The notes beneath the pieces are model-generated. The model worked only from the letters and a program-made list of their open reading frames with translations, was not told where the DNA came from and made no database searches. A stretch of DNA of 64,000 bases from Pseudomonas sp. C1C7 (GTDB lineage Bacteria > Pseudomonadota > Gammaproteobacteria > Pseudomonadales > Pseudomonadaceae), in contig NZ_JABFMP010000002.1 of NCBI RefSeq assembly GCF_013359595.1, positions 265,369-329,368 of the forward strand, in the 5' to 3' direction. Below, piece by piece: positions 37,410 to 48,111 of this stretch. Both the position numbers and the translations under genes were made by a program. Within the stretch, counting starts at the first letter, position 1; the number at the start of each line of letters is the position of its first letter.

Positions 37410-37431
37410 AAAGCCGCCCGAAGGCGGCTTT
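37410..37431 (-). terminator. Terminator of the aroQ-accBC operon
   Basis: Minus strand AAAGCCGCC-TTCG-GGCGGCTTT: a perfect 9-bp stem with a stable TTCG tetraloop, followed by GTTGTTT. It lies 20 bp after the accC stop. Confidence 0.88.
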
Positions 37432-37450
37432 GTCGTGTGCCGGTCGAAGC

Positions 37451-38809
37451 TTAGTGCTTCTCGCCAGCCAGCTTGTGCTCGAGGTAGTGAATGTTCACGC
37501 CCCCTTTGCAGAAGCCTTCGTCGCGGGTGAGGTCGCGGTGCAGCGGGATGTTGGTCTTGATCCCGTCGACCACGATTTCGTCCAGCGCATTGCGCATGCG
37601 CGCCATGGCTTCGTCACGGGTTGCGCCGTAGGTGATCAGCTTGCCGATCAACGAATCGTAGTTCGGCGGAACGGCATAACCACTGTACAGGTGCGAGTCG
37701 ACGCGAACGCCGTTGCCGCCTGGAGCGTGGAAGTGCTTGACCGTGCCCGGGCTCGGCATGAAGGTTTTCGGGTCTTCGGCGTTGATCCGGCATTCCAGCG
37801 CGTGACCGCGGATGACTACGTCATCCTGGGTGAACGACAGCTTGTTGCCGGCGGCGATGCTCAGCATCTCCTTGACGATGTCGATGCCGGTGACCATTTC
37901 CGAAACCGGATGCTCTACCTGGACACGAGTGTTCATCTCGATGAAGTAGAAGCGACCGTTCTCGTACAGGAACTCGAAAGTGCCTGCGCCACGGTAACCG
38001 ATGTCGATGCACGCCTGGACGCAGCGGGCGAAGACTTCCTGGCGAGCCTTCTCGTCGATGCCCGGTGCCGGCGCTTCTTCGAGAACTTTCTGGTGACGAC
38101 GCTGCAGCGAGCAGTCACGGTCGCCCAGGTGAATGGCGTTGCCCTGGCCGTCGGACAGAACCTGAACTTCCACGTGGCGCGGGTTGGTCAGGAATTTTTC
38201 CAGATAGACCATCGGGTTGCCGAACGCTGCGCCCGCTTCGGAGCGGGTCAGTTTCGCCGAGGCGATCAGGTCTTCTTCCTTGTGCACCACGCGCATGCCG
38301 CGACCACCACCGCCACCGGCGGCCTTGATGATCACTGGGTAGCCGACTTCACGGCCGATGCGCAGAGCGGTTTCTTCGTCTTCCGGCAGCGGGCCGTCGG
38401 AACCTGGAACGGTCGGTACGCCCGCTTCGATCATCGCGTGCTTGGCCGAAACCTTGTCGCCCATCAGGCGGATGGTTTCGGCTTTCGGGCCGATGAAGGC
38501 GAAGCCGGAGTTCTCGACCTGTTCGGCGAAGTCGGCGTTTTCCGCGAGGAAACCGTAGCCTGGGTGAATGGCGGTGGCGCCGGTCACTTCGGCTGCGGCG
38601 ATGATGGCCGGGATGTGCAGGTAGGATTGCGCGGCAGAAGCCGGACCGATGCAGACGGATTCGTCTGCCAGGCCCAGGTGCATCAGCTCTTTGTCGGCCT
38701 TGGAGTAAACGGCGACGGTCTTGATGCCCATCTCTTTGCAGGCACGCAGAATCCGCAGGGCGATCTCACCGCGGTTAGCGATCAGAACTTTTTCCAACTT
38801 CGCAGTCAT
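37451..38809 (-). CDS. accC: Acetyl-CoA carboxylase, biotin carboxylase subunit
   Basis: ATP-grasp enzyme that carboxylates the biotin on AccB, the first step of fatty acid synthesis. 452 residues: [35 protein letters not shown], the Gly-rich ATP loop [17 protein letters not shown], and [16 protein letters not shown]. The ATG at 38809 ([14 protein letters not shown]) is used. 17 bp after accB on the same transcript. Confidence 0.98.
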   Translation of the reverse strand: MTAKLEKVLIANRGEIALRILRACKEMGIKTVAVYSKADKELMHLGLADESVCIGPASAAQSYLHIPAIIAAAEVTGATAIHPGYGFLAENADFAEQVENSGFAFIGPKAETIRLMGDKVSAKHAMIEAGVPTVPGSDGPLPEDEETALRIGREVGYPVIIKAAGGGGGRGMRVVHKEEDLIASAKLTRSEAGAAFGNPMVYLEKFLTNPRHVEVQVLSDGQGNAIHLGDRDCSLQRRHQKVLEEAPAPGIDEKARQEVFARCVQACIDIGYRGAGTFEFLYENGRFYFIEMNTRVQVEHPVSEMVTGIDIVKEMLSIAAGNKLSFTQDDVVIRGHALECRINAEDPKTFMPSPGTVKHFHAPGGNGVRVDSHLYSGYAVPPNYDSLIGKLITYGATRDEAMARMRNALDEIVVDGIKTNIPLHRDLTRDEGFCKGGVNIHYLEHKLAGEKH

Positions 38810-38826
38810 CAAAGGCTCTCCGCGGT

Positions 38827-39291
38827 TCAAACGATGGTGAACAGCGGTTGGTCGAACTCAACCGGCTGGCCGTCTTCAACGAGGATCGATTCGATCACGC
38901 CGCTGGTTTCAGCTTCGATGTGGTTCATCATCTTCATGGCTTCGACGATGCACAGGGTGTCGCCTTTCTTCACGGTCTGGCCGACTTCAACGAAGGCTGG
39001 CGAGGTTGGCGAGGATTTGCGATAGAAGGTACCTACCATCGGCGAACGGGCAACGGTGCCGTTCAGTGCCGGTGCTGCGGCGGCAGCAGGGGCGGCAGCG
39101 GCAGCCGGAGCGGCGGCAGCGACAGGCGCGGCAGCAGGTGCTGCCATTGGAGCCGGTGCGTAGTACTGCTGGGCTGGAGCCTTGCTGTTACGGCTGATGC
39201 GTACGGACTCTTCGCCTTCCTTGATCTCGAGCTCGTCGATGCCGGACTCTTCCAGCAATTCGATCAGTTTCTTAACTTTACGGATATCCAT
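38827..39291 (-). CDS. accB: Biotin carboxyl carrier protein of acetyl-CoA carboxylase
   Basis: 154 residues. N-terminal [20 protein letters not shown] helix, an Ala/Pro linker (about 47-76) made of repeated AAAAPA units, and the biotinyl domain with Lys120 in the EAMKMMN motif. Carries carboxybiotin between AccC and the transferase AccA/D. Middle gene of aroQ-accB-accC. The repetitive linker could change length by slippage. Confidence 0.98.
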   Translation of the reverse strand: MDIRKVKKLIELLEESGIDELEIKEGEESVRISRNSKAPAQQYYAPAPMAAPAAAPVAAAAPAAAAAPAAAAAPALNGTVARSPMVGTFYRKSSPTSPAFVEVGQTVKKGDTLCIVEAMKMMNHIEAETSGVIESILVEDGQPVEFDQPLFTIV

Positions 39292-39339
39292 GAATCATCA
39301 ACTCCCAAGGGTCGGTCAGGGGCGTTTACCGCTTGTTGG

Positions 39340-39792
39340 TCAAGCTGTTGCCTGTATTTGAAGCTGTTCTAGCGCGGCCTCCAGGGCCAGCCGATAACCG
39401 CTGGCGCCAAGGCCGCAGATCACTCCCACCGCTACGTCGGAGAAGTAAGAGTGATGGCGGAAAGGTTCGCGTTTGTGCACGTTGGACAAATGCACTTCGA
39501 TGAATGGGATGCTCACCGCCAGCAGCGCGTCACGTAATGCGACACTTGTATGTGTAAAAGCTGCCGGGTTGATCAGAATGAAGTCGACACCTTCGCCGCG
39601 AGCGGCATGGATACGGTCGATCAATTCATATTCGGCGTTGCTCTGCAGGTGCATCAGATGGTGGCCGGCTTCTCGGGCGCGGCGCTCCAGGTCCTGGTTG
39701 ATCTGCGCCAGTGTCGTGGCGCCGTAGGTGCCCGGTTCACGGGTGCCGAGCATGTTCAGGTTGGGTCCGTGCAGAACCAGTAGCGTCGCCAT
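39340..39792 (-). CDS. aroQ: 3-dehydroquinate dehydratase, type II
   Basis: Shikimate-pathway enzyme converting 3-dehydroquinate to 3-dehydroshikimate. The 150 residues match the family: [19 protein letters not shown], the catalytic Tyr region, [34 protein letters not shown] and [20 protein letters not shown]. First gene of the conserved aroQ-accB-accC operon. Confidence 0.98.
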   Translation of the reverse strand: MATLLVLHGPNLNMLGTREPGTYGATTLAQINQDLERRAREAGHHLMHLQSNAEYELIDRIHAARGEGVDFILINPAAFTHTSVALRDALLAVSIPFIEVHLSNVHKREPFRHHSYFSDVAVGVICGLGASGYRLALEAALEQLQIQATA

Positions 39793-39837
39793 CGGTTGTT
39801 CCCATGTTGTCGGTGAGCAATTGTCAGAACCCGGCGA

Positions 39838-39866
39838 CTATGCCGCAAAGCCTTTGTGACTGTCCA
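39838..39866 (-). promoter_or_regulatory. Candidate promoter for aroQ-accBC
   Basis: Minus strand TGGACA, 18-bp gap-rich spacer, CATAGT; about 46 bp upstream of the aroQ ATG. The -35 box is one base from consensus and the -10 box two. Confidence 0.35.
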
Positions 39867-39924
39867 GTTCTCTGCAATAGCCAGCACGATGTCCGATGTT
39901 TGCGCGAAATATATGACCGCTTGA

Positions 39925-41670
39925 TTAAATCCGGTCATTCGCTCTGGCGACACGTTCGGCGAAGTCCCGGGCGTTGATCTCTCCGATCACCCGCACTTGG
40001 CTCAGTTCAACGCCGTCCTTGCCGAAAAACATCAGCGCCGGTGGCCCGAACAGTTTGTAGCGGTCGAGCAGCGCCCGCTGTTCGGCGTTGCTGGCGGTGA
40101 TATCGAAGCGAACCAGCCGATAACCCTTGAGCCGTTCGACGACGATCGCGTCATCCAGCACTTCGCGCTCGATGACTTTGCAGCTGATGCACCAGTCGGC
40201 GTACCAGTCGAGCAGCAGCGGGGTGCCGGAGGCGCGGGCTTCGGCGAGCAGGCGGTCGAGATCCTGCGCCGTGCTGACGGTCTGCCACGCGCCGGCGTCG
40301 GACGCGGATGCCTCGACCACGGCGGTTCGTGGCTGGCCAATCGGGTTGAACGGGTCGCTTTGGCCGCTGAAGCCGCCGTACCAGCAGGCCAGGGCATAAA
40401 ACAGCAGGAACATGCCGAGCAGCTGGCCCAGGCGTTTTCTCGGCGGTTTGTAGACGAACTCCAGCGCCCCCAGGAACAAACCGACGCCAGCGGCCAGCAA
40501 GCCGATCAGGAGCAAGGTGACCTGGCCGGGCAGCACCCGACTGAGCAGGCCGATCGCCAGCCCCAGCAGCAAAACGCCAATCGCGTTTTTCACGTAGACC
40601 AGCCACGGCCCGCTTTTCGGCAGCCACGCCGCGCCGCCCGTCGCCACCAGCAACAGCGGCGCGCCCATGCCGAGGCCGAGCATGAACAGCTTCAAACCGC
40701 CACCCAAGGCATCGCCGCTGGCGCTGATGTACAGCAAGGCTCCTGCCAGTGGCGCCGAGACGCAGGGCGAAACCAGCAGGCTGGAGACCACGCCCAATAC
40801 TGCCGCGCCCCACAGCGAACCGCCCTCGGTGCGGCCGGCAATGCGATCCAGGCGGCTGCTGATCACCTGCGGCAGCTTCAGTTCGAAGACGCCGAACATC
40901 GCCAGGGCGAACAGGGCAAAGAACATCGCGAACGGCACCAGCACCCAGGCCGACTGCAGTCGCGCCTGCAAATTGAGCTGCGCACCGAACAGGCCCATCA
41001 GGGCGCCAAGCAGGGCAAAGCAGGCAGCCATCGGCAGGACGTAGGCAAGGGACAGGTTGAAGCCGCGCAGACCGCCGACCTGACCGCGCAGCACCACGCC
41101 GGAAAGAATCGGCAGCATCGGCAGCACGCACGGGGTAAAGGTGAGGCCCAGGCCCGCGAGAAAGAACAGCGCCAGTTCGCGCCAGCCCCAGTCATGAACC
41201 ACCGTGCTCGTGCCATTGCCATCGATCGTCAGGCGTTCGGTTTCGGGGGGATAACACAGGCCTTTGTCCGCGCAGCCCTGATAGGTGACGGCGAGGGTGA
41301 ATGCCCGTTGATCGGTGCGCGGCAGTTCCACATCGAGAATGCCGTGGTAGACCTCGACGTCGCCGAAGTACTCGTCGTGCTTCTGCTCGCCCTTGGGCAG
41401 TTGCGCCGGGCCGAGGGCGACATCCGCCGGATCCGCTCGAAACTGAAAGCGATGGCGGTAGAGGTAATAACCCTCGGTGGCGATGAAACGCAGCTTGATC
41501 GATTGCGGCGTGCTGTCCACCAGGCTCAACTTGAAGGCTTCGCGAACGGGCAGGAAGTCGGCGCTGTTGTTGATCGACCCCAGGGTGGTGCTGGGCCGGC
41601 TCTCCAGCAGGCCGGTGGCTGCGACCGGCAAGGCGAACACTAGAAGCAGCAGGCAGAGCAAGCGGCGCAT
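39925..41670 (-). CDS. dsbD: Thiol:disulfide interchange protein DsbD
   Basis: Transfers electrons from cytoplasmic thioredoxin across the inner membrane to periplasmic DsbC/CcmG. 581 residues: signal peptide (MRRLLCLLLLVFALPVAATG), N-terminal immunoglobulin-like domain with the Cys pair in QGCADKGLCYPPE, eight-helix core with the redox Cys in TFTPCVLPML and LVSPCVSAPL, and a C-terminal thioredoxin-like domain with DWYADWCISCKVIE. The ATG at 41670 gives a proper signal peptide; longer frames do not. Confidence 0.96.
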   Translation of the reverse strand: MRRLLCLLLLVFALPVAATGLLESRPSTTLGSINNSADFLPVREAFKLSLVDSTPQSIKLRFIATEGYYLYRHRFQFRADPADVALGPAQLPKGEQKHDEYFGDVEVYHGILDVELPRTDQRAFTLAVTYQGCADKGLCYPPETERLTIDGNGTSTVVHDWGWRELALFFLAGLGLTFTPCVLPMLPILSGVVLRGQVGGLRGFNLSLAYVLPMAACFALLGALMGLFGAQLNLQARLQSAWVLVPFAMFFALFALAMFGVFELKLPQVISSRLDRIAGRTEGGSLWGAAVLGVVSSLLVSPCVSAPLAGALLYISASGDALGGGLKLFMLGLGMGAPLLLVATGGAAWLPKSGPWLVYVKNAIGVLLLGLAIGLLSRVLPGQVTLLLIGLLAAGVGLFLGALEFVYKPPRKRLGQLLGMFLLFYALACWYGGFSGQSDPFNPIGQPRTAVVEASASDAGAWQTVSTAQDLDRLLAEARASGTPLLLDWYADWCISCKVIEREVLDDAIVVERLKGYRLVRFDITASNAEQRALLDRYKLFGPPALMFFGKDGVELSQVRVIGEINARDFAERVARANDRI

Positions 41671-41734
41671 GACAGTCTCGCGTATGGGGCTTGGAGCCAT
41701 CATAGCTGAGCCCATGCATCTACACCGCTTCCCG

Positions 41735-41763
41735 TGTAGGCGCAGCCTTCGGCAGCGCCTACA
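41735..41763. repeat. Short REP hairpin
   Basis: Perfect 9-bp arms TGTAGGCGC and GCGCCTACA around AGCCTTCGGCA. It lies between the chemoreceptor stop and dsbD and could work as a terminator for the former. Confidence 0.7.
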
Positions 41764-41773
41764 GGGTAAGGCG

Positions 41774-43720
41774 TCAGACGCGGAAGGCTTGAACGGCTGT
41801 ATGCAAACGTCCACCCAATACCAGCAGATTTTCCCCTTGCTCGCGCCCTTCACCAATGCGCAGCAAGTTATCCCCACCCAACTGATGAATCCGCTCACTG
41901 TGATCGCGAATCTCGCTGACCGCGCCGCTCTGCTGCGCGGTGACATCGGCGATGCGTACCGCGGTGTCGGAAATGGTCTGGATCGCGCCGACGATTTTAT
42001 CCAGCGCGCCGTCGGCCGCCTGGGCCTGGTTGGCGGTGGCTTCGGCGTGTTCGACCTGGGCGCGCATGCCTTCGACCGACTGTCGCGCCGCAGCCTGCAG
42101 GCCGGCGATCAGGGTCTGGATCTCGGCCGTGGCACCGGCGGTGCGCATGGCCAGGGAGCGCACTTCCTCGGCGACCACCGCAAAGCCACGGCCCATTTCC
42201 CCGGCCCGTGCCGCTTCTATGGCGGCGTTGAGTGCCAGCAGGTTGGTCTGGTCGGCAATCGAGCGGATCACCGTCAGCACGCCACCGATGGTCGCCGACT
42301 CCTGCGCCAGATGCTCGATCATCTGTGCGTTGCCCTGGACTTCATCCACCAGCGCATGCAGCCCGGTCAGGCTCTGGCCGATGACTTTCTGTCCATGTTC
42401 CACCGCCAGCCCCGCATGGCGGCTGGCGTCGGCGGCCTGGCTGGCGTCGCCGGCGACTTGCTGGATGGTCGCTTCCAGTTCACCCAGCGAATCGCGGATC
42501 AGCGCCGTGTCGCCGGCCTGATGTTCGGCGCCGCTGTGCAGGTCGTTGCTCAGCTCGGCCAGCGTGCGGCTGCTGCCCGCAACCTGCTCGGCGTTCAGGC
42601 GAATGGTGCCCACCAGGTCCACCAGGTAGGCGCGCAGGCGATTGAGCGAGGCTTCGATGTCGTGCAGTTCGCGGTTGGTCTTGCCCAGCTGGATGTCGCG
42701 GCTGAAGTCGCCTTCGGCCCAGGTCGACAGGGCCGGGGCGAGGTTGGTCAGGGTCCGGGCCAGCTTGCGTTGCAGGGTGTCGATGAGCAGGGCGATCAGC
42801 AGGATCAGGCCGATCATCACCCCTTGCATCAGGCGCACCTCGCCCTGGATCTGCCCATGCTGGGCTCGCACCACCGGTTCCAGGCCGGCGATGGCCTGTT
42901 GCACGTCGGCGATTTTCAGGTGGGTCGCGGCGCTCAGGTCAGCACGTTTCTGGATCTGGTCGCGGGTGCGCGCCAGTTCCGCGGGGTAGCGGGTGAGCAG
43001 GCTATTGAGCTCGCGCTTGAAACCCACGCCGGCGTCTTCGGCCGCGGCTTTCTCGGTGTTCTCCAGGCCCATCATTGCGGCGAAGTCATCGGTGTTCGAT
43101 TCGCTGCTGGCCGCCACGCCCAGCAATGGCAAGGCATCCAGTTGGCTGGCCTGGGTGCGGATGTTGCCGACTTCGCGCTCGACATCCGCCGCCAGTTCGC
43201 TGCGCCCGCTGCTCACCAGCTTGTCCCGGGCCAGGGACAGTTTGCCCAGGTGCTGGGCGGCGGCGAGCAGGGGTGTCAGGTACGCCGCGTTGCCGTTGGC
43301 GTACTGGCTGAGTTGATCAAGGCTGGCGCCCAGTTCGCGCTCGGCTTGCAGCAGCAGAGCCTGCGGATCGCCCGCGAGTTTGCCGGCGGCGAGCAAGTCG
43401 GTTTTGCTGAAATCGTTGAGGTTCGTCAGGCTCGGACGCAGGGTTTCAGCCAGCGCGGGAGGCAATTCCCCGAGTTCCTTTTGCAGATTGTCGATCGCCT
43501 GACTGGCGCTGCTCAGGCGCAGGGCGTCGCCGCTGGCCAGGTAGTCCTCGATGTTGCGCGCCACGTCATCCTGAAACTGCTGGGACAGGCCCAGATAGCG
43601 CTCCATTAATAGATAGGGGCGTTCGAGCGCTTTTTGCGACCACCAGAGCGTGGCGCCGAGGGCCACGCACACGGCGACTAAAAGGAGAGTATTGAAATTG
43701 GTCAGCAGCTTCAGGCGCAT
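41774..43720 (-). CDS. Methyl-accepting chemotaxis protein (CtpL-like)
   Basis: 648 residues. N-terminal helix ([23 protein letters not shown]), a large periplasmic helical sensor (~30-285), a second helix ([16 protein letters not shown]), HAMP, and a signalling domain whose hairpin tip reads [35 protein letters not shown]. The position between dsbD and gcbA matches P. aeruginosa ctpL (PA4844), implicated in phosphate-related chemotaxis; ligand identity here is inferred from position only. Confidence 0.93.
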   Translation of the reverse strand: MRLKLLTNFNTLLLVAVCVALGATLWWSQKALERPYLLMERYLGLSQQFQDDVARNIEDYLASGDALRLSSASQAIDNLQKELGELPPALAETLRPSLTNLNDFSKTDLLAAGKLAGDPQALLLQAERELGASLDQLSQYANGNAAYLTPLLAAAQHLGKLSLARDKLVSSGRSELAADVEREVGNIRTQASQLDALPLLGVAASSESNTDDFAAMMGLENTEKAAAEDAGVGFKRELNSLLTRYPAELARTRDQIQKRADLSAATHLKIADVQQAIAGLEPVVRAQHGQIQGEVRLMQGVMIGLILLIALLIDTLQRKLARTLTNLAPALSTWAEGDFSRDIQLGKTNRELHDIEASLNRLRAYLVDLVGTIRLNAEQVAGSSRTLAELSNDLHSGAEHQAGDTALIRDSLGELEATIQQVAGDASQAADASRHAGLAVEHGQKVIGQSLTGLHALVDEVQGNAQMIEHLAQESATIGGVLTVIRSIADQTNLLALNAAIEAARAGEMGRGFAVVAEEVRSLAMRTAGATAEIQTLIAGLQAAARQSVEGMRAQVEHAEATANQAQAADGALDKIVGAIQTISDTAVRIADVTAQQSGAVSEIRDHSERIHQLGGDNLLRIGEGREQGENLLVLGGRLHTAVQAFRV

Positions 43721-43772
43721 CGCGGGACTACCAGTGGCGAAACGGTAAGCGCCTGAATTTATTGCGGTTCTG

Positions 43773-45443
43773 TTACACGGTTATGACGGAATGGGTCGAT
43801 TGGGATGAAAAAGTGGCACTTTGCTTTGACGCAAGCACGGCTTGCACACGGTTGCGGCCGGCTGCTTTCGCACGATACAACGCCTCGTCCGCCTGGCTCG
43901 CCATCAGCAGGCTGTCGGTGTCGTCGGACATTTCCACCACGCCGGCGCTGAAGGTGCACCACAGGTCCTCGGGCTGCGCGGGATAGTGGATTTCGGCGAA
44001 ACGCTGACGGATTTCATCCAGCACCTTGTGCGCCGCTTCCAGGTCGGTGTCGGGCATGACGATGGCGAACTCTTCGCCACCATAGCGGCCGATGAAGTCG
44101 GTCTTGCGCAGGCGCTGCTTGAGAAACAGCGCCAGGCTCTTGATCACCCGGTCGCCCATGGGGTGGCCGTGGCTGTCGTTGACCCGCTTGAAGTGGTCGA
44201 TGTCGAGCATGGCAAAGCTCAAGGGCTTGCTTTCGCGGCGGGCGCGGAACGAGCAGTCCTCGAGCAATTGCAGAATGTGGGTGTGGTTGTACAGGCCGGT
44301 GAGGCTGTCGCGGACCATCCGCGAATTCAGGTTGCGCGCCCGCGCCGCCCGGTTGCGCACGGTGGTGATCAGGTGCCGGGGCTTGATCGGCTTGGTCAGG
44401 AAGTCGTCGCCGCCTTCGCTCATGGCATCGAGCTGCTTGTCCAGATCATCCTCGGCCGACAGGTAGATGATCGGCACGCTGACGTAGCGGTCGTTGTGGC
44501 GAATCACCTTCGCCAGCTCGGTCCCGGTGCAGGCCGGCATGTACATGTCGAGGATGATCAGGTCCGGCTGGAAATCCGCCAGCTCGGCCATGGCCTGGAT
44601 CGGCTCGATCAGGGTGCGGGTGACGATGCCGGCACTATTAAGCAGGCGCTCGGTGTGCAGGGCCTGGGCGCGGGAGTCGTCGATGATCAGCACTTTATAG
44701 GGTTCGTACTGGGCGACGTTGGTCAGGACCTCGATTTTCTCCAGCAGGCTCGACGCTTCGAGGGTGCCGGTGAGGAACTCCTGGCCACCGGCGCGCACCG
44801 CAGCCAGGCGGGTCGGGGTGTCGGTCTCGTGCAGGCTGAAGAACAGCAGCGGCAGGCGCTGGTCGAGGCCTTCCTGGGCTTCGGCGGCCAGTTTCAGGCC
44901 GACGCCGGGGCCGCTGAAGTCCACGTCCATGACGATCGCCGCCGGCAGGCGTTCGACCATCGAGGAGCGAAACGCCGACACGCTGTCCAGGGATTGGGCG
45001 CTGAGGCCGAAGAATTCCAGTTGCTTGGCCAGGCGCTCGGCGCGATCGTGATCCTGCAGCATCACGTAGATCGGCTTGCGCAGTGGCGGCAGGAAGGTCT
45101 GATCGAGCTGGTCGCCGTGGCGCAGGCCGGTGCGCGACAGGCGCTGCATCAAACGGTTGAGATCGGTGATCAGGCCGCTGCTCAGGCGTCCGCGGTTGGC
45201 GTCGACCGCCTGCAGCGACAGGGCGATCTGGCGCGCCAGTTGAATGTGTTCCGGCTGTTCGAAGCGCTCGGCGAAACGCAGCAGGCGCAGGTTGGCCTCG
45301 CTCAGTTCCGCCAGATCGTTGGTCGACCACTCGCTGCGTTGCAGGCGCTGCCATATCTCAAGTATCTGACGTGCCTGATGAATTACCCGCTGGGCAAAGT
45401 GGTGCTTGAGGCGCTCGCGGCTGGGATCTTCTGGCTCGGTCAT
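43773..45443 (-). CDS. gcbA: Diguanylate cyclase GcbA (double receiver plus GGDEF)
   Basis: Makes cyclic-di-GMP and promotes surface attachment in Pseudomonas. 556 residues: a helical N-terminus, a first receiver-like domain (~125-230), a second receiver (~250-370, acceptor Asp in [13 protein letters not shown] and Lys in LTKPIKP), and a GGDEF domain with the active [11 protein letters not shown] near residue 455. An RKTD inhibitory-site motif lies just before it. The first receiver lacks the acidic pair and the conserved Lys (ends EFLTGTLE), so is probably not phosphorylated. Neighbourhood matches P. aeruginosa PA4843. Confidence 0.94.
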   Translation of the reverse strand: MTEPEDPSRERLKHHFAQRVIHQARQILEIWQRLQRSEWSTNDLAELSEANLRLLRFAERFEQPEHIQLARQIALSLQAVDANRGRLSSGLITDLNRLMQRLSRTGLRHGDQLDQTFLPPLRKPIYVMLQDHDRAERLAKQLEFFGLSAQSLDSVSAFRSSMVERLPAAIVMDVDFSGPGVGLKLAAEAQEGLDQRLPLLFFSLHETDTPTRLAAVRAGGQEFLTGTLEASSLLEKIEVLTNVAQYEPYKVLIIDDSRAQALHTERLLNSAGIVTRTLIEPIQAMAELADFQPDLIILDMYMPACTGTELAKVIRHNDRYVSVPIIYLSAEDDLDKQLDAMSEGGDDFLTKPIKPRHLITTVRNRAARARNLNSRMVRDSLTGLYNHTHILQLLEDCSFRARRESKPLSFAMLDIDHFKRVNDSHGHPMGDRVIKSLALFLKQRLRKTDFIGRYGGEEFAIVMPDTDLEAAHKVLDEIRQRFAEIHYPAQPEDLWCTFSAGVVEMSDDTDSLLMASQADEALYRAKAAGRNRVQAVLASKQSATFSSQSTHSVITV

Positions 45444-45902
45444 ATCCTGACTACTGGTTAGGGGGCACGCTGAGGTCGACTGGTGGCTCTATGCTAGCAT
45501 CTCTTTTCGATTGGATGAGTACCTGACACCAATAATCTGCTGAGTGACCGTATTCAGTTTGTGACCGACCGGTCTGTAATTGGCTGGTTGTTCGCGCTTG
45601 AGGCCCGTGGGACGGGGCTTTCAGGGATTTCCTTAGTGGGCACGCAGTGGATTCGGCGCAGATGATGGGCCGTGGTCTCTGATGGTGTGCCAACGCCAGA
45701 CAAGCCGGGATTTCTTACCTTGGGGTCTAAGGGATTCCCTGAGTCTTGCGCCGTCTGCTACAAAAAGCGGGCGGCGTGGTCTGTTTATAGCCATCCACAA
45801 GCTTATTTCCGACATGAACCCAACGGCGGGTGCCGGGCCAAGGCACGTTGTTGTATGGTTGTGGTCGAACCGTTGAACCCAAGAGCTTGAAAGGAAATCG
45901 CC
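45444..45902. other. Divergent intergenic region gcbA / DUF2333 gene
   Basis: 459 bp between divergent genes that must hold both promoters. No convincing protein, repeat or regulator site was found; a short plus-strand frame (45672-45890) lacks coding character. Confidence 0.6.
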
Positions 45903-46970
45903 ATGCTGGACTGGAAGAACCGCGCCGGTAGCGCGCCCGAACGTGCCGCCGAACCGAAATCGGCTACCCGCAGTTACCTGGGCGGCCTGGTGTTCAGCCG
46001 GGCGCTGGCCACGTTGGTCGGTATCTACCTGCTGGTGACGATTGCGCTGGGCTGGTACTGGAGCGAAGAGCCTGCGCTGTTCCCGGTGCAGCAGAACGCG
46101 CAGATGGCGGCCGAGAAAGAAGGCAAGCAGATGGTGGTCGGCTATACCACTGTCGAAACCCTCAAGACCGTTGCCGGCACCCTGCTCAACAAGCCGGGCG
46201 GCTACATTTCCAACGACCGCTTCCCGCCGGGCCTGTGGATGGACAACATGCCGAGCTGGGAATACGGCGTGCTGGTGCAGGTGCGTGACCTGAGCCGCGC
46301 GATGCGCAAGGACTTCGCCCGTTCGCAATCGCAATCGACCGAAGACGCCGATCTGGCCAAGGCCGAGCCGCGTTTCAACTTCGACAACAAGAGCTGGATG
46401 CTGCCGTCCAGCGAATCCGAATTCCAGGAAGGCATCAACTCCCTGAGCCGCTATCAGGCTCGCCTGTCCGATCCGAACCAGAAAACCGCACTGTTCTATG
46501 CCCGCGCCGACAACCTGAACAACTGGCTGGGTGACGTCGGCACGCGCCTGGGCTCGCTGTCGCAGCGGCTGTCGGCCAGCGTTGGCCGGGTCAAGCTCAA
46601 CACCGCGTTGAAGACCGAAGCCGTGACGCCGGGCGTGGCGCCACAGGTCGACGAAGAAATCGTCGAAACCCCATGGATGCAGATCGACAACGTGTTCTAC
46701 GAAGCCCGGGGCCAGGCCTGGGCCCTGTCGCACCTGCTGCGCGCCATCGAAGTCGACTTCGCCGATGTGCTGGCCAAGAAGAACGCCACGGTCAGCGTGC
46801 GCCAGATCATTCGTGAGCTGGAAGCGTCGCAGGAACCGGTGTGGAGCCCGATGATCCTCAATGGCAGCGGCTTCGGCGTGCTGGCCAACCACTCGCTGGT
46901 CATGGCAAACTACATTTCCCGGGCCAACGCGGCGGTGATCGATTTGCGTCAACTGCTGAATCAGGGCTGA
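45903..46970 (+). CDS. DUF2333 family membrane-anchored protein
   Basis: 355 residues. A single N-terminal helix (ALATLVGIYLLVTIALGWYW) anchors a soluble domain on the outer side. Conserved blocks include KPGGYISNDRFPPGLWMDNMP and WEYGVLVQVRDLSRAMRKDF, which identify DUF2333. AAGGAAAT precedes the ATG. It lies 3 bp before the NUDIX gene, so both are cotranscribed and end at the terminator at 47550-47580. Homologues occupy the same place in other pseudomonads; role unknown. Confidence 0.9.
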   Translation: MLDWKNRAGSAPERAAEPKSATRSYLGGLVFSRALATLVGIYLLVTIALGWYWSEEPALFPVQQNAQMAAEKEGKQMVVGYTTVETLKTVAGTLLNKPGGYISNDRFPPGLWMDNMPSWEYGVLVQVRDLSRAMRKDFARSQSQSTEDADLAKAEPRFNFDNKSWMLPSSESEFQEGINSLSRYQARLSDPNQKTALFYARADNLNNWLGDVGTRLGSLSQRLSASVGRVKLNTALKTEAVTPGVAPQVDEEIVETPWMQIDNVFYEARGQAWALSHLLRAIEVDFADVLAKKNATVSVRQIIRELEASQEPVWSPMILNGSGFGVLANHSLVMANYISRANAAVIDLRQLLNQG

Positions 46971-46973
46971 GTC

Positions 46974-47534
46974 ATGGTCGACAGTTCCAACGATAACCTG
47001 CGCGAAGCGGCCCATCGGGCGGCCTCCGACGCCGAGCAGATCGCCTGGGTCGACGAGCAGGACAACCTGCTCGGCGCCCTGGTGCGCTCCGACCTGCGCG
47101 AGCGCGGCCTGATCGGGCGGGGCACCTACATCATGTTGTTCAATTCCGCCGGCGAGCTGTGCGTGCACCGGCGGACCCTGAGCAAGGCGATCTATCCCGG
47201 TTACTGGGACGTGGCGGCCGGCGGCATGGTGCTGGCCACCGAAACCTATGCCGAGTCGGCGGCCCGGGAGCTGGAAGAGGAACTGGGGGTGAGCGGCGTC
47301 GAGCTGACCGCCCATGATCATTTTTTCTTCGAAGACACCGGCAATCGCCTCTGGTGTTCGGCCTTTTCGGCGGTGTGGGATGGCCCGTTGATTTTGCAGC
47401 CGGAAGAAGTGCTGGAAGCGCGCTTTCTGCCCGTTGAACAAGTGCTGCGGGAAATCCAGCAAAAGCCTTATTGCCCGGACTCTCTGGCCGCGTTGAAACG
47501 CTATCTGCGCTCTCGCGGCGAAGACGTCGCATAA
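46974..47534 (+). CDS. NUDIX hydrolase
   Basis: 186 residues. The complete NUDIX box is visible: G-x5-E-x7-RELEEELGV within GMVLATETYAESAARELEEE (about residues 83-105), binding divalent metal and cleaving a nucleoside-diphosphate-linked substrate. The surrounding layout (VHRRTLSKAIYPGYWDVAAGG) resembles the YfcD/IDI-like branch. Substrate unknown. Ends just before a strong terminator. Confidence 0.92.
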   Translation: MVDSSNDNLREAAHRAASDAEQIAWVDEQDNLLGALVRSDLRERGLIGRGTYIMLFNSAGELCVHRRTLSKAIYPGYWDVAAGGMVLATETYAESAARELEEELGVSGVELTAHDHFFFEDTGNRLWCSAFSAVWDGPLILQPEEVLEARFLPVEQVLREIQQKPYCPDSLAALKRYLRSRGEDVA

Positions 47535-47549
47535 GCGCTATAAATTGGC

Positions 47550-47580
47550 GCCGATTGGCTCTTAGCAATCGGCGTTTTTG
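47550..47580 (+). terminator. Rho-independent terminator after the NUDIX gene
   Basis: Perfect 9-bp stem CGCCGATTG (47550-47558) and CAATCGGCG (47567-47575), 8-nt loop, then five T. It ends the DUF2333-NUDIX transcript. Confidence 0.92.
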
Positions 47581-47739
47581 CCGTTACACTGCGCGACCTT
47601 TTCAAGCTGTAACGGTATGGCTTCTCCTACAGGGATCCAACCGTTGCAGTAGCGCTGCCCCTGCCTGAGTGGGGCTTCGCGGTCGATAGCCTTGCCCAAG
47701 TGCTGCGACCAGTCTTTGTCCTCCCATAGAGGATTGCCG

Positions 47740-48111
47740 GTGGCCAAAAAAGCCGCATCCTTCGCCGCCCTGGGCGGCCTGGTATTTTCCACCGACGCAG
47801 GTCGTCATTGCCCGGAATGCAGTAAGCCGGTGGACGCCTGCATCTGCAAACAGACCGTTATCCCGGCCGGCGACGGCATTGCCCGCGTGCGTCGCGAAAG
47901 CAAGGGCCGTGGCGGCAAGACGGTGACCACCATCACCGGCGTGCCGCTGGCCGCAGACGCCCTCAAGGACCTGGCTGCCACGTTGAAGAAACGTTGTGGC
48001 ACCGGTGGGGCGCTGAAAGACGGTGTCATCGAAATCCAGGGCGATCATGTCGAGCTACTCTTGGCTGAACTGATCAAGCTCGGTTTCAAAGCGAAGAAAT
48101 CCGGCGGCTAG
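47740..48111 (+). CDS. yciH: SUI1/YciH family translation factor
   Basis: 123-residue homologue of eukaryotic eIF1 that affects start-codon fidelity in bacteria. It begins with GTG at 47740, supported by AGAGGA seven bases upstream. Two Cys pairs (HCPECSKPVDACIC) near residue 25 suggest a small metal site, followed by the SUI1 core RRESKGRGGKTVTTITG and GDHVELLLAELIKLGFKAKK. An MITE-like repeat begins at the base after its stop. Confidence 0.93.
   Translation: MAKKAASFAALGGLVFSTDAGRHCPECSKPVDACICKQTVIPAGDGIARVRRESKGRGGKTVTTITGVPLAADALKDLAATLKKRCGTGGALKDGVIEIQGDHVELLLAELIKLGFKAKKSGG

Larger units (their letters stand above)
37086..37450. other. Intergenic region between accC and prmA
   Basis: 365 bp without a supported gene. 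It contains a REP palindrome (37188-37258), the accC terminator (37410-37431) and presumably the prmA promoter. Short open frames here translate the repeat and are not credible. Confidence 0.7.

Noticed and set aside
37107..37454. Short plus-strand frame of 115 codons before accC
   Set aside because: It translates a REP palindrome and the accC terminator.
37430..39025. 531-codon frame opposite accC
   Set aside because: Shadow of biotin carboxylase and part of accB.
45672..45890. 72-codon plus-strand open frame in the gcbA/DUF2333 gap
   Set aside because: No ribosome site, no coding bias, and it overlaps the expected promoter region.
45633..47462. 609-codon minus-strand frame opposite the DUF2333 and NUDIX genes
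   Set aside because: The plus-strand proteins show a membrane anchor, a full NUDIX box, ribosome sites and a proper terminator; the minus frame has none.
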